DNA from: Opisthorchis felineus
Lineage: Eukaryota > Platyhelminthes > Trematoda > Opisthorchiida > Opisthorchiidae
Direction of reading: 5' to 3'
Length of the DNA: 64,000 nucleotides
Assembly (NCBI GenBank): GCA_004794785.1
Contig: SJOL01005652.1
Location: 172,551-236,550, forward strand
Position 1 is the stretch's first letter, and each line of letters opens with the position of its first letter. The notes under the pieces are model-generated. The model was not told the DNA's origin and did no database searches. It saw only the letters and a program-made list of their open reading frames with translations. The translations under genes were made by a program, and so were the position numbers. This document shows, in pieces, positions 34,306 through 44,520 of this stretch.

Positions 34306-36710
34306 AACATACCTACGGACTTCATGTTCGAAAAATGTCAAGCGAGTACGTTCGATTGGCGGGACTGGAGGCAAAATGGGAGAACCATCGTGTATTCAAC
34401 ATTAGATGCTTAAAGCACAATATTATTCCACCATCCCTGATTGTGAAGCCACCGGACACGTCAGTTGCTTCCGCAAAAATTGCTTTGTCAGCGGCCAAGT
34501 CATTCCTCAAACAGAGGATTTACCTAACCACCCAGAGATTAACCGAACTACGCCGCCACGCCAGTCAACTCAGCCAAGATCTTCAGACCGCAATCTCACC
34601 CGCCAACTTCCAGATGCTCAACACCAAAGCAACAGAAGTGAAGCTTACGCAGGGCCAGCAATGCAAGGATAGGCAGATACGTAAGTTCGACCAACTGCTT
34701 TCCATGACTCAGGGCTCTAGAAAGGTCACAGAAAGGACGAAACCATCCACCAATTACTGTAGTGTAGTTAACTTGTCAGATAGACCACTGAGTGAAGACG
34801 AACGCTGTCTGTTAGAAAAGGGACTAAACTTCGCAGTGAGCAAAAAAGTAATAAGAGCGGAGGAAATAATTCCTAGTGTAGAGTCGGTGTTTCAAAGACT
34901 TCCTTCAGCGGAAGCTGAGAAGCTACGAGTACAATTGGTCACGGTCCTAAAATCCCAACAGCCGGGAGCTCCGAATATTGCACCATCAGAGAGGAGAGCG
35001 TTGAACACACTGAGACAGGTAGATAGTATTGTCATTACCAAGGCCGATAAAGGTAAAGCCACAGTAGTAATGAACAAGAGCGACTATCTTCAAAAGGTTA
35101 GGCAACACCTCGCCGATGGACCCTATCGACAAATTACCAGTAGCAGTATTACTTCAATAATGAATAAGAATAAGGTCGAAGTTGGTAGATATTTAAGATC
35201 GGTAATAAACCATTTAGGGCAAGGTAAGTGGTATCGGCTGTATCCAAAAAGTGCGATTCAACCACGACTTTACGGACTGCCAAAAATCCACAAGGCAGAT
35301 GTCCCGATAAGGCCAATAGTGGATGGTATAGGCTCGCCACCACATGAGCTGGCCAGATTCTTAGCTGGTATACTAAAACCGCTCACGGGGAAATCAAGCA
35401 CCTTCATTAGGAATTCGTACGACTTCGCCAATAAAGTCGCAGGGCTTCCCTTGGAGATGGACGAAGTCCTCGTGAGTTTTGACGTAGTCTCAATGTACAC
35501 AAACATACCTAGGGCAGATGCTCTGGAGGTAACCAAGAGGTTGTTACTGGTAGACACGACACTTGGGGAACGGACACAGCTCTCGGTGGATGAAATAGTT
35601 GAGGGCATAAGAGTGTGTTTGAATCTCGATCAGTTTGTTTTTGACACAACCGTTTACACACAAGAACAAGGTCTTGCAATGGGATCTCCAATATCCCCAG
35701 TTTTAGCTAATATTTATATGGAGGACTTCGAACAAATAGCCTTGGCCGGATTTCATTGTCCACCGAAAGTATTTTGGCGTTATGTTGACGATACGTTTGT
35801 TGTAATCAAACGAGATAACGTGAACAGCTTCCACGACTATCTCAATAGTTTAAGTCCACACATCAAGTTTAGCATGGAGATAGAGTCCACCTCGGGCACA
35901 TTACCCTTCCTGGACTGTATAGCACATAAGAGTGGGGGGAAATTAAAAACTACGGTGTACGAGAAACCAACAGACACAGGAAACGTTTTAAACTACTCAT
36001 CAGCACACCCAAAGTCCGTGTACGCCAGTATTGTCTCATCGATGTTTCGTCGAGTCAAAGCGCTGTGCACAGAAGAGATCGACCGAACGGCAGCTCAAAT
36101 CGAGATTGCCAACAAACTTCAAGAAATAGGATACCCAGTGAGTTTGATTAGGCGTCAACTAAGAAAGATATTGGCTCCGGTATCTAGACCCAGTAAGGAA
36201 TGGATTGGCACAGCAGTCATTCCATATAAAGCAGGAACTTCGGAGGTTATTCGAAGAATATTGAACTTGGCCAACATTAGAGTAGCTTTCCAGAAGGGAA
36301 GAACGCTACGCTCAGTTTTGGTGCAATTGAAAGATCCCCTCCCGGTTGAAAGGACTAGGGACTGTGTGTATAAAATTAATTGCAACGATTGCACTAAGGT
36401 TTACATAGGACAAACTGCCAGGGAATTGCACACCAGAATTGGTGAGCATAAAAGGAGAATAAACAAACCACCAAGGAATGCGGTAGAATACCAAACGCTG
36501 GTCAAAGACTCAGCGATGGCGGTACATGCCTTAGACACGGGACATAGTATAGATTTGGATAATGTGGAAGTTTTAAGACGGGGACTGCGATTCACACCAC
36601 AGCGGCTGATAGCCGAAGCGGTGGAAATCACCAAGCATCATAGCGTGAACAGAATCGAGGGTGTGGAACTGGCGAGCGTATGGAAAGCGGTCTTAGATAA
36701 GCCGAGTTGA
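34266..36710 (+). CDS. Penelope-like retroelement polyprotein (reverse transcriptase plus GIY-YIG endonuclease)
   Basis: An uninterrupted 814-codon frame. The ATG at 34266 is the first in frame. A non-ATG reading extends back to the stop TGA at 34188, inside the hammerhead core. RT landmarks: TKADKGKATVVMNKSDY near residues 256-272, LYGLPKIHK near 335, SFDVVSMYTNIP (motif A) near 403, QGLAMGSPISPVLANIY (motif B) near 468-484, and YVDD (motif C) at 506-509. The C-terminal endonuclease starts VYKINCNDC at 701, with VYIGQTAREL (YIG at 713) and RIGEHKRR, the GIY-YIG motif preceded by the Cys pair typical of Penelope-like elements. All key residues are present. Such enzymes copy their own RNA at a nicked target. 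The frame sits in intron 4 of the RNF19-like gene in the same direction. The intact frame and near-identical flanking repeats suggest recent insertion. Confidence 0.95.
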   Translation: MITQSVSSVFHLVEHTYGLHVRKMSSEYVRLAGLEAKWENHRVFNIRCLKHNIIPPSLIVKPPDTSVASAKIALSAAKSFLKQRIYLTTQRLTELRRHASQLSQDLQTAISPANFQMLNTKATEVKLTQGQQCKDRQIRKFDQLLSMTQGSRKVTERTKPSTNYCSVVNLSDRPLSEDERCLLEKGLNFAVSKKVIRAEEIIPSVESVFQRLPSAEAEKLRVQLVTVLKSQQPGAPNIAPSERRALNTLRQVDSIVITKADKGKATVVMNKSDYLQKVRQHLADGPYRQITSSSITSIMNKNKVEVGRYLRSVINHLGQGKWYRLYPKSAIQPRLYGLPKIHKADVPIRPIVDGIGSPPHELARFLAGILKPLTGKSSTFIRNSYDFANKVAGLPLEMDEVLVSFDVVSMYTNIPRADALEVTKRLLLVDTTLGERTQLSVDEIVEGIRVCLNLDQFVFDTTVYTQEQGLAMGSPISPVLANIYMEDFEQIALAGFHCPPKVFWRYVDDTFVVIKRDNVNSFHDYLNSLSPHIKFSMEIESTSGTLPFLDCIAHKSGGKLKTTVYEKPTDTGNVLNYSSAHPKSVYASIVSSMFRRVKALCTEEIDRTAAQIEIANKLQEIGYPVSLIRRQLRKILAPVSRPSKEWIGTAVIPYKAGTSEVIRRILNLANIRVAFQKGRTLRSVLVQLKDPLPVERTRDCVYKINCNDCTKVYIGQTARELHTRIGEHKRRINKPPRNAVEYQTLVKDSAMAVHALDTGHSIDLDNVEVLRRGLRFTPQRLIAEAVEITKHHSVNRIEGVELASVWKAVLDKPS

Positions 36711-36729
36711 CACGTGACTGTGTGGTTGT

Positions 36730-37138
36730 CAATTCACTTAGAATCATTAGCAAAAACAGGGGGTGGAAATCCCAACCCGACCAAAGTTCACAGAATCCCT
36801 CTTACACAACTATCGTAGCACTAGCCCATCCACACAGACGGACAGAAAGTGCAAACGAAGTTCAAGAGGGACCATTAAGTGAACCGAACCAGAACAACTA
36901 CACCCTAGGCTGGACCCAAATCCAATTAGGTCCAACACTTGGTCACCCACCCTAACACACAAAATCCTTCGGCCGACACCCAACAGAGATTTAGCTTGAC
37001 TTAGATGATTGGTTCTCCTTCCGCCTTAAATCTCGACCAACCTCGTAACCTAGTCACTTGGCCTGACGAAGCTTTTGTGTCAAAAGCGAAACGTTGCCCA
37101 GCAATAAATCTGCCGATTGTTACCAAACTTTTCCGAAA
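36730..37138 (+). repeat. 3' terminal repeat (pLTR) of the intact Penelope-like element
   Basis: Starts CAATTCACTTAGAATCATTAG 20 bp after the stop codon and ends TTTTCCGAAAAG, after which sequence unrelated to the element begins (TAACCGTATTATTAGC). It contains the second hammerhead. Confidence 0.9.
37045..37123 (+). ncRNA. Penelope-type hammerhead ribozyme in the 3' repeat
   Basis: Same core, stem II, GAAA and ACGU stem III as the 5' copy: CUGACGA at 37063-37069, GAAA at 37088-37091, cleavage expected between 37095 and 37096, outer stem I GUAAC/GUUAC at 37045-37049 and 37119-37123. The expected cleavage sites of the two copies are 2,876 nt apart, so double cleavage would release a single element-length RNA. 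Confidence 0.83.
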
Positions 37139-37272
37139 AGTAACCGTATTATTAGCAGCTTCAGGCTGTCAATCCCAGGACAACGAGCCCGCCGATCGGT
37201 TTAGCACAACTGAATAAAGTAGATTAGGTGTAAACTTGGGTCTAACTAGCTGTTGACTTGTTCGGACAGTCT

Positions 37273-37562
37273 GCGGGTGGATAGCCAGATTCTCTGGTCA
37301 CTGACTCGCACAGAGGACTTGACAGTGACTCGATTCGACTCGGTTCGATTTTTCAAGTCGCAACTCCCGCTTTTAACCATGCCCATAAGGCGACGAAAGG
37401 TGTACTTATGACCGTAGCTCTAGTCTGTGCAGTTTCACTGCATCTAGGTCTATAGACTGATGCCTTTTTTTTTGAAGGGGGGGGATTGATTAGGCCGCCG
37501 TCAAGTGTCTAGAATAAGGTGGAAGACACGACCAAACGACAAAGTCGATGCCTTATAACTTG
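37273..37562 (+). repeat. left arm of a ~260-290 bp inverted repeat
   Basis: Reverse complement of 39283-39542 over nearly its whole length. Shared blocks include GATTTTTCAAGTCGCAACTC, CTTTTAACCATGCC, GTGTACTTATGACCGTAGCT and CGACCAAACGACAAAGTCGA. This arm has an expanded T/G run (37467-37488) and a TCTAGAATAAGG insertion. No transposase frame is seen between the arms. Confidence 0.85.
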
Positions 37563-39282
37563 TGGCTTGTCCGTTTGCTCTTATCCTATCCTAAGCCCAC
37601 ATTCATTGGCTTAACTGCTTGTTGAAATCCTTGTTGCTTCCTCACGCCCGCCGTACGTTTACTGGTTCGTCGTTCAAAGTTGTTAGGTTTCGGTATAGCG
37701 AACGTTCAACAGGCAGGATTCTGTCAAAACAAGACAGATGCTAGAGACGCCTTCAGTCAACAGATGTCTAATGCCTGATAGCCAGGGAAGAGCGGTAAAA
37801 TAAGAAAATATTTTCGGAAAGCCCACGGATGCCGGAAGTCAGGAGGGCCGATGTAACAGATTCTGGTGTAACGGAACTATGCCTTAACTTTGTTCCATCG
37901 TTAATAGCTTTATGAGCATTCAGGGCCGTTTTTTTAACCAAAAAAGAGGAGACGTGATACAATTTCAGGTTTGTTCATCATCTGCTTATGTTGACATGGA
38001 CTTCGATGCATTACTTATAAGTGACGTCAAATTCTGGTTCGTCGTGATCACCTTCACTCGGGTAATCTGGTCAGAAACTGACAGCGTGAACACTACTGCC
38101 ATCGACTAGAGATTATATCTTGCAATGTCTCCAATCGGGTGCACTCCATGCTGGAAGGCGCGAAACCCCAAGACCTTTGGTGGTCATCTTCATCTTCTTA
38201 TGCCACTTTGTACTTGATTTGCGCCAGTCAGTATTTAGCATGGAAAACAACGCTGTCCTCGGTAGACAACAACTCGGTACAAGTGACACATGACCGAGCC
38301 ACTGCGGCTTCTAGTGATATGTACCTTCCACAAGTGAACTATTTGAAAATTCATCAGATGTCTGTTTGCTTGTGAATTCCGTTGTGTCAGTCTATCATAA
38401 CCATAGTTCCCGCCACGAAGAGACGATCTTATCGTCGTGGGATGATTTGCGTACCTCAGCTATCTAGTGAGCCGTACTGGAGGATGTCCATGCAGCATCC
38501 ACAAAATGCCTTCTACATGGTGGGTCAACGGATAAAGCTCTGACAAGCAGTCTCCTAGCCCTTTAGGTTGGAGGTTAGAGAACTTCTGGCAGCCTGTTCC
38601 TTAGAGCTTCCACTGGCGCTATTTAAAGGCGGTGATGTATCTTATGTGTTCTGTCCTAAATAGGTTGTTTTTATCTTATTTATTAACAAGAATGAGTTCC
38701 AGATAACTGGGGTCATTCAGATACTGTATAAGAAGTGGCTGTTTTAAACATAGAGATATAAGTCTTATGCCTGTCATAATACGGTTACTAGCTTCAATAA
38801 TGTTACGATTCCTATCCCCAGCACGTGAGGCGCAAATTTGTGGGTATCAGGCTGTATTTACTCCCCATATGGGGTGCATTGATCACACTGTCACGTTACT
38901 TCAGGTGCTTGAGCAGGGCCACAACTGCAGTTAGCCAACGACTGCGCTTTTCCTCGACTGCAGTTAGGTTAGTTCCTCTACACTTACTTGGCCAACTAGA
39001 AGTGTCCCTGAAATATACACAGTGCCCTCTGTTCTCATGTGTCGGATCATGTAGGAGTTTGCATCCAAGTGCCTGAAAGTTTTTTTCTACAACTACTGGA
39101 TTTCATCAATATCATCATGGAATGTACGTTTTAATGGACCGAGGATCTTTGTACCGAATTTGCACCTAGAGACAGACTGGTAAACTTGGAATGTACGGAC
39201 GTCATCGTTTTGTTCTTTGATGATGAGCATTCTACACTGTATACTCTAAAATTTCGGATGTGATCCCAAGTTTGAGTTATAG
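37563..39282. other. 1.7 kb between the inverted-repeat arms
   Basis: No recognisable gene. The longest frames (about 80 codons) show no domain. It could be internal sequence of a non-autonomous element or simply host DNA between two insertions. Confidence 0.4.
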
Positions 39283-39542
39283 TTATAAGGTATCGACTTT
39301 GTCGTTTGGTCGTGTCTTCCACTTGACGGCGGCCTAATCAACTCCCCCAAAAGGCATCAGTCTATAGACCTGGATGCAGTGAAACCGCACAGAGCGATTT
39401 CAGACTAGAGCTACGGTCATAAGTACACTTTTCGTCGCCTTATCGGCATGGTTAAAAGCGGGAGTTGCGACTTGAAAAATCAAACCCAATAGGCAGTCAC
39501 TATCAAGTACTCTGTGCGAGTCATTAATCAGAAAATCTGGCT
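39283..39542 (-). repeat. right arm of the inverted repeat
   Basis: Inverted copy of 37273-37562, ending GCCAGATTTTCTGATTAATG-like on the minus strand. The LINE fragment at 39555 begins within about 15 bp of it. Confidence 0.85.
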
Positions 39543-39554
39543 AATTGTAGTATG

Positions 39555-40185
39555 ACAGATATGTTCAATTCACGAATCTACAAGGCGCGGGTAGCATTTG
39601 CTAATTTGAGCCACCTATGGTGTCAAAGCGGTATATCCCTGAATTTCAAGCGACGTGTGTATCGGGCTATAATGCGGGCTGTTTTGTTATATGGCTGTAA
39701 GACTTGGCCTGTTCGAGTGGCGTAACTGAGACGTCTTCAGGTGTTCAACAATCGTTGTCTCAGGACCATAGCTCGTGTGAGTTGGTGTCGGAGAGTCCGC
39801 AGCGGGGCAATTAGAAAGCGAGTTGTCGGTTGTGCAACGGGGACTTCCATTGAAGAATTTGTCCAGCACCAGAAACTGCGTTGGTTAGGCCATGTATTGC
39901 GTATGCCAAACGATCGTTTTCCGATGAGAGTGCCGTTTTCCGTGCCCAGTACGGAGTGGCGGAAGCAGAGAAGTGGCCAACTCTTGAGCTCGCAGAGGCG
40001 TGTGAAAGAGATTACGAAACGTTTGGGCGCTGTTATTGCTACTCGCTTTCCAGGATGGGGACCGCTACATCCCACTGCGCCTGGTTGGAGACGCTGCAAG
40101 ATATGGCTGCTAACCGATGTCAATGGCGTTCTTGTTGTCAGTTTCTCTCCAGATTGCCTGAATGAGTGCCTGGTGGTGTAGGCTC
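39555..40185 (+). pseudogene. LINE 3' end, second subfamily, copy 2
   Basis: Closely similar to 17500-18110: [34 protein letters not shown], an in-frame TAA near 39723, then FNNRCLRTIARVSWCRR, EFVQHQKLRWLGHVLRMP and GWGPLHPTAPGW. It is 5' truncated with no RT motif. It lies in intron 4, with the RNF19-like gene in the same direction. Confidence 0.8.
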
Positions 40186-40946
40186 ATGCGTGCTGCTCGA
40201 TTTCGTATCGGGTCCCCTGATCTCTGGTCATCCAAGTAGCTGTTTGCTTTTCGTTTTTAGTGCTTCCCTCGCCAGCATGTTCAATGGCCTTTCTGTCCTA
40301 CTTTGAAACAAACCACTTTCCTTTTCGATGATTCTTCCTGTCAAATTGAGACATGGCAGTTCATCTTCTGTTCATGACTGTTGCAACATCATCTTTAATT
40401 TCGTGCACCAAAGTGTACTGAGGAATTAGACTAAAAAAGTCTGTTTATATGCCACATAACGATGCCTTGATTCCTTTGTTAGTAGTATCTTTGGCACACA
40501 TGTAACATATCGACGACACTTTACTACGAAACAAAAACACAGCATACCACAACCGACATGAACCATAGTGTCTTCCGTGTAGTATTCTGTGAGTTTTAGG
40601 AAAAATGTGCTTACAGATGAAATAGAACACACTGTTTAAGGAATCCGATGAAATGAACATGACAGTGTTTAGTCTTTCAGGATGCACAGTGCTTCCCCGC
40701 TTATAGAGCACGGAGCCCAGTTTGTCAGATTTCGTGCGTACTTACTCAGACATTAGATGAAAATCGCTGTCGAATCCCCCATCGAATGGAACTTACCTAC
40801 TCGTAGAATCCGACTGGTGAACCTAATCGTCTAAGTTCTGTACTGCTTCGCAGTGAAATTCTTACCATTGCTCACCTTCACTCTGTCTCCTGTCTGAAAC
40901 AGTTCAACGCAAATTTTCGTGTAATTTTTTCGATTGTTTGTTTCAG
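40186..40946. other. end of intron 4
   Basis: Nothing recognised until the acceptor TTTTTTCGATTGTTTGTTTC-AG ending at 40946. Confidence 0.55.
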
Positions 40947-41040
40947 GTCCGCTCACGCTTTCCAACTAACAAACATGTGCGCTGGTTTGCAGTTTTTTGT
41001 ACTTGTCTCGGAACGTTGATTTTCTTCCCGATATTAACTG
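40947..41040 (+). CDS. RNF19: RNF19-like RBR E3 ligase, linker and second-span exon
   Basis: A 94-base exon between a strong acceptor (TTGTTTCAG) and the donor G|GTAAGT (41041). It starts on a codon boundary like the donor at 33157. VRSRFPTNKHVRWFAVF aligns with the basic linker between the two spans of RNF19 (GRKI..RYEG...SKHKRN). CTCLGTLIFFPILT then begins the second hydrophobic segment, which continues in the next exon. It ends one base into a Val codon. Confidence 0.8.
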
Positions 41041-42460
41041 GTAAGTTAATCCCCATCGCTGCTCTCCATAGACATTCCGAAATGGTCTGGAGGTTAACAT
41101 TGGAAAGCTGGAAAAAGAACGCCATGTTGAATAGCTGCAGGTGACCCTAAACATGTGAAAATTGCCTATTTAGAACTACATACCACTAAAGGACATAAAA
41201 ACACCGTTGAGTGAAACCAATGTTAAAAACGGGTTGAATCCAGCTGCCTTCCGGTGAAGCCTTCCTTTCGAGTTTAGTTGATATACGATTTCCACCAACA
41301 GCTGTAGCAATTGCACTCCGACTACAGGTCAGGCCCGCCAATCTGTCCTGAAATCCTGTCTCAGGATATAGTCGTACGAATGGATAAGAAGACATCACTC
41401 CCTAATATACATTATCAAGCACGCCGTCCAATTAGGTGAAGCCCTATACGCCGTCACACAATGGAGTTCCAGCATTCGCAATACAGAGGGAGGCAGCACA
41501 GGAGTAATAAAAAGAACGAGCGCACCATAAATCCGGAAGTCTTGGGTTATGTAAATGCTTTAGTGCTGGACACGAGGAGTTACGATTCACAAACAGTTGT
41601 CCCAGTTAAAGTACATTAGAATCCCGGTAATTAGCTATTTGTGTGGATGTGTCAGCTTGGACTGGGTTTTAAGCGGTGTAAAAGCTGAGCATATAAATGA
41701 AGCATAACATTCAGTAAAACCTGAGTAAAATTGACGCAGACCACCAAACGTTTAAAAGCAATGGTAGGCATAGATGGTGCCGGTCAGACTTGGGAAGTCA
41801 TTTGAGAGATTGTGCAATCGGCATAGTTTTTTTAAGGCAAGGTCACGGGGAAACTGGAGGAAGACGAAGCCGGTTTTTCAAGAGTTCATGCGGGTAGAAA
41901 CACAAGGATGGTAATAGGCGGAACATATATTATTGTGGAATAAGGCCGCCTAACATTATTGTTCAATTGAGTCTGTTGCAGTTGTGATTTCGTGTGCAGA
42001 GTTTTCCTGATAAACCGTGTGACAACGATGTCGTGTTTGAGGATAATTCTGCTATAAGTTGGAGATCCGAATTGCTTCAGTGTCTCCAGACAGGTGGCTG
42101 TACACCAGATAGGTCGGTATAACCTGTATCCGAATAATGTATTACAGAATTATCAGAAGTGACACTGTGATACTGTGACCTGTAATCTTTTCAAGGCAAA
42201 GTTCAGAAGTGATATCCAAGGGTTCTCGCTTTCGATATGTCTTTGTTGGTTTGTTTCGCCTCGTCCCTTGGTGTGCACCAGGTGAACTGGTTACCTAATG
42301 ACCTTAAATTATGCGGCACTGTGACGGAAGAGCTGAGGTGTTCATCTGCCAAACTCAGTTATGGTACAGATACTATGTTGTAGGGTTGACGCGTATTAGA
42401 AACGGATGGCTGGATGATCGGGGCTTTGTCTGGAAACTGCAGTCCTATCAATTAATAACA
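41041..42460. other. intron 5, first part
   Basis: No recognised element or domain. Confidence 0.5.
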
Positions 42461-42643
42461 GTTGCTCTGCTATAACACCCTCTTTGTGCCCAACTGCCAT
42501 GCTACCCAAAGAAAACACAAGAGCTGGGATACTACCACATTGCCCAAGCCTAGACAGGAACAGTCGAGATGTCGGGGTTGGATTCGAACCACGGAACTTC
42601 TGGTCAGTAAATTCGCGCCTTAGCCATTTCGAGCTCCCTGTGA
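42461..42643 (-). mobile_element. tRNA-derived SINE, copy 4 (degraded)
   Basis: Minus-strand SINE with the B box GGTTCGAATCC (near 42579-42589) and the CTAGGCTTGGGCAATGTGG body, but with many substitutions and a poor A box. Confidence 0.8.
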
Positions 42644-42959
42644 AGTAAACACGTAGTGGGTGCTGTGTGGTTACAGAAACATCGAAAAGATGGTTGCTGT
42701 GCACGGAATAGCTGTCAGTAGAATGAATTAAGGGTTTTGTCACATATTAGTCGTAATTTGCATGCGGCGTTTTGCTATAAGGACGATTTTTGGCCTGTTG
42801 TTTATTTGCTGGATTTTCACGGTACTCTAATGTGCTATTTGTGTCCGAATAAAGTGATGTAGCTTGACGAACCGGCGACTAAGACGTGTCCAAACAGTGT
42901 GTTAGATATATTTTGTTTTACTGGATATTACAACGGTTAATAATTTACAAGTAGGCAAT

Positions 42960-43035
42960 TCAGCTGAGGTTTCATCCTGCCGAAAGGCCAAGAAGCGTTG
43001 CTGTCCAACTGCTTCGTCCTAGTCAAGAATCCATA
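42960..43035 (-). ncRNA. possible remnant of a third hammerhead-type repeat
   Basis: The minus strand reads GGACGAAGCAGTTGGACAG followed by GGCCTTTCGGCAGGATGAAA. The second half matches 49474-49510 and the first half resembles the stem II 3' strand plus a mutated GAAA of the motif at 49519-49556. The CUGAUGA box is lost (UUGACUA). Confidence 0.3.
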
Positions 43036-43282
43036 GAACATCTCAGAACCTTTAGGGAGATTCTAAAGAGGATTCCGATCAAATATAGAACGGGTCATCA
43101 TTGCTTCTAGGCTTTTCAGTGTGGATTAACTTCAGTCGCTGGGTGAAACTTCATCATTGGATAAAGCGCGACGAGCTATTTTCTCCTTAGAAGCGACAGG
43201 CTCCTGAAGCATGTAATTTTACGTTTTTTCCTACGGTCCTTGTAGTAATAGTGCCCATGCCCGTTGAAAATGGCTCGTACCA

Positions 43283-43592
43283 GTGAAAGGAGGGAAGCCT
43301 TTCACTGCGAAGTCGTTTATTAGCAAACACGAACTAAGCAGTTACAAGTCATTAGACCGTCAAGTAAATATCTCATATACACATAGTCTTTAGAAACCGA
43401 ACATTCTCACGCGTCTTCTTGAACTTTCCTGGATATTCATCGACCATTACACAATAGTAAACGAATACTGCAAAGCATTTCCGCAATTTCCGTAATAAAC
43501 TTCTCCTTCCATCAGATGCGGGGGCGGACCTTGGACACCAGACCATAGACCACTCGCATGCTTCATCAGTAGTATACACCGTTTCACCAGTG
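43283..43592 (+). repeat. unclassified ~300 bp dispersed repeat, copy 3 of 3
   Basis: Shares CACTGCGAAGTCGTTTATTAG, TCTTCTTGAACTTTCCTGGA and CTCGCATGC...CATCAGTAGTA with copy 2 (6968-7277), and is more diverged. It lies in intron 5, about 300 bp before the exon at 43900. Confidence 0.75.
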
Positions 43593-43899
43593 CAATACTA
43601 ATGCAAAAAATAGGTCATCCGGTAATCATTATACGTAACGCTTTTCGGTAATCGAGTTGTCAACTTTTTGGTTACCGAAAATGGGCTTTGGTTTTTTATG
43701 TAACGTGCCTATAAGCTGCATTTTTTGCTTCCTCATCATTCTGGCGATCTCAACCGAATTTCACCAGTGTGTTCGGTATAACTGACTCAGCCGGTCCAGG
43801 AATCTGTCTTCTCTATCGCTGACGGTCACTTCATACGTTTGCTCCACATGTGTAGTTTCGATCGTTTGATCGTTCCTTTTCGTTCCTTTTACATTTCAG
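43593..43899. other. end of intron 5
   Basis: Nothing recognised; ends in the acceptor TTCCTTTTACATTTCAG (43883-43899). Confidence 0.6.
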
Positions 43900-44051
43900 T
43901 TGCTGCTGCAGCGGCCCTCACCCCAGTTGTCCTCGGATTTATCTACCTATATTTACCAATTAACGTACTGCGGTCAATTCATAGGGAAAACAGTGCACCT
44001 GGTTCGCCTTCCGATGAATTGATGATTTATAATGCACTGTTTGAGGTGTAG
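43900..44051 (+). CDS. RNF19: RNF19-like RBR E3 ligase, rest of the second span and short tail
   Basis: The two leading T bases complete the Val codon begun at 41040. AAAAALTPVVLGFIYLYLP continues the second membrane span, matching the VGIGVPIMLAYVYGVVP part of RNF19. It is followed by INVLRSIHREN and a polar stretch. The frame stops at TAG (44049-44051). The same place reads GAG|GTGTAG, so the exon may instead end at 44045 by splicing. RNF19 proteins usually have a long C-terminal tail, which favours splicing, and the frame would stay in phase with the candidate exon at 47969. Confidence 0.8.
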
Positions 44052-44440
44052 TTGGTGCTTAGCTTTATCTACACCAACTCTATCCCAGTCACGAGGCTTA
44101 TGCTGTGAAAAAGCACGACCGAAGTCTTTCTGCGCTATGACCCGTTTGCCTACGGAATGATTACTTACTGTGATATAAAATTTATTTTTATCTATTTTGC
44201 CCCACAATTTAAAGTCAAGCTTCCCATGGTGGAATTTCTAACATCTGAATAAGAACGCAAGACCAAAATTAAATCAGGGTAGCTTCACAACTCGAAACAA
44301 TTTCCGCTCGCCTCATCAGTGCATTTTATGTTTGATTTCTTCCCTTTTGAATTCGTTTGTACGAATGCTCTCAACTTCTCCATTTCTACATCGTCTCACA
44401 CTGATGGTCATCGTTAATCAAATGACGAGTCATTGACTGA
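44052..44440. other. intron or 3' flank, nothing recognised
   Basis: No coding domain. No convincing polyadenylation context that would settle whether the gene ends at 44051. Confidence 0.45.
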
Positions 44441-44460
44441 ACGTTGAAACTCTTCGACAG

Positions 44461-44502
44461 GCCACCACTGGTTACGTCCATCTTGGGACACATCAGTTAG
44501 GC
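44461..44502 (-). ncRNA. decayed hammerhead of the short-element family
   Basis: Minus strand: CUGAUGU, stem II GUCC/GGAC with loop CAAGAU, GUAA in place of GAAA, then CCAGUGGUGGC. Flanking CTTCGACAGGCCACCAC matches the family. Two core positions are lost, so it should be inactive, but stem II is fully paired with a sequence different from other copies. Confidence 0.5.
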
Positions 44503-44520
44503 GTAGTTCCCCGTTGGCAA

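Noticed and set aside
35149..36634. Several 60-112 codon minus-strand frames
   Set aside because: They are antisense shadows of the Penelope-like coding frame.
43555..43592. CTGATGA on the minus strand of the ~300 bp repeat, with GAAAC nearby
   Set aside because: GAAAC lies before rather than after the CTGATGA box. A type II arrangement would need an open stem II that does not pair, and the other copies lack GAAAC (GTAAC).
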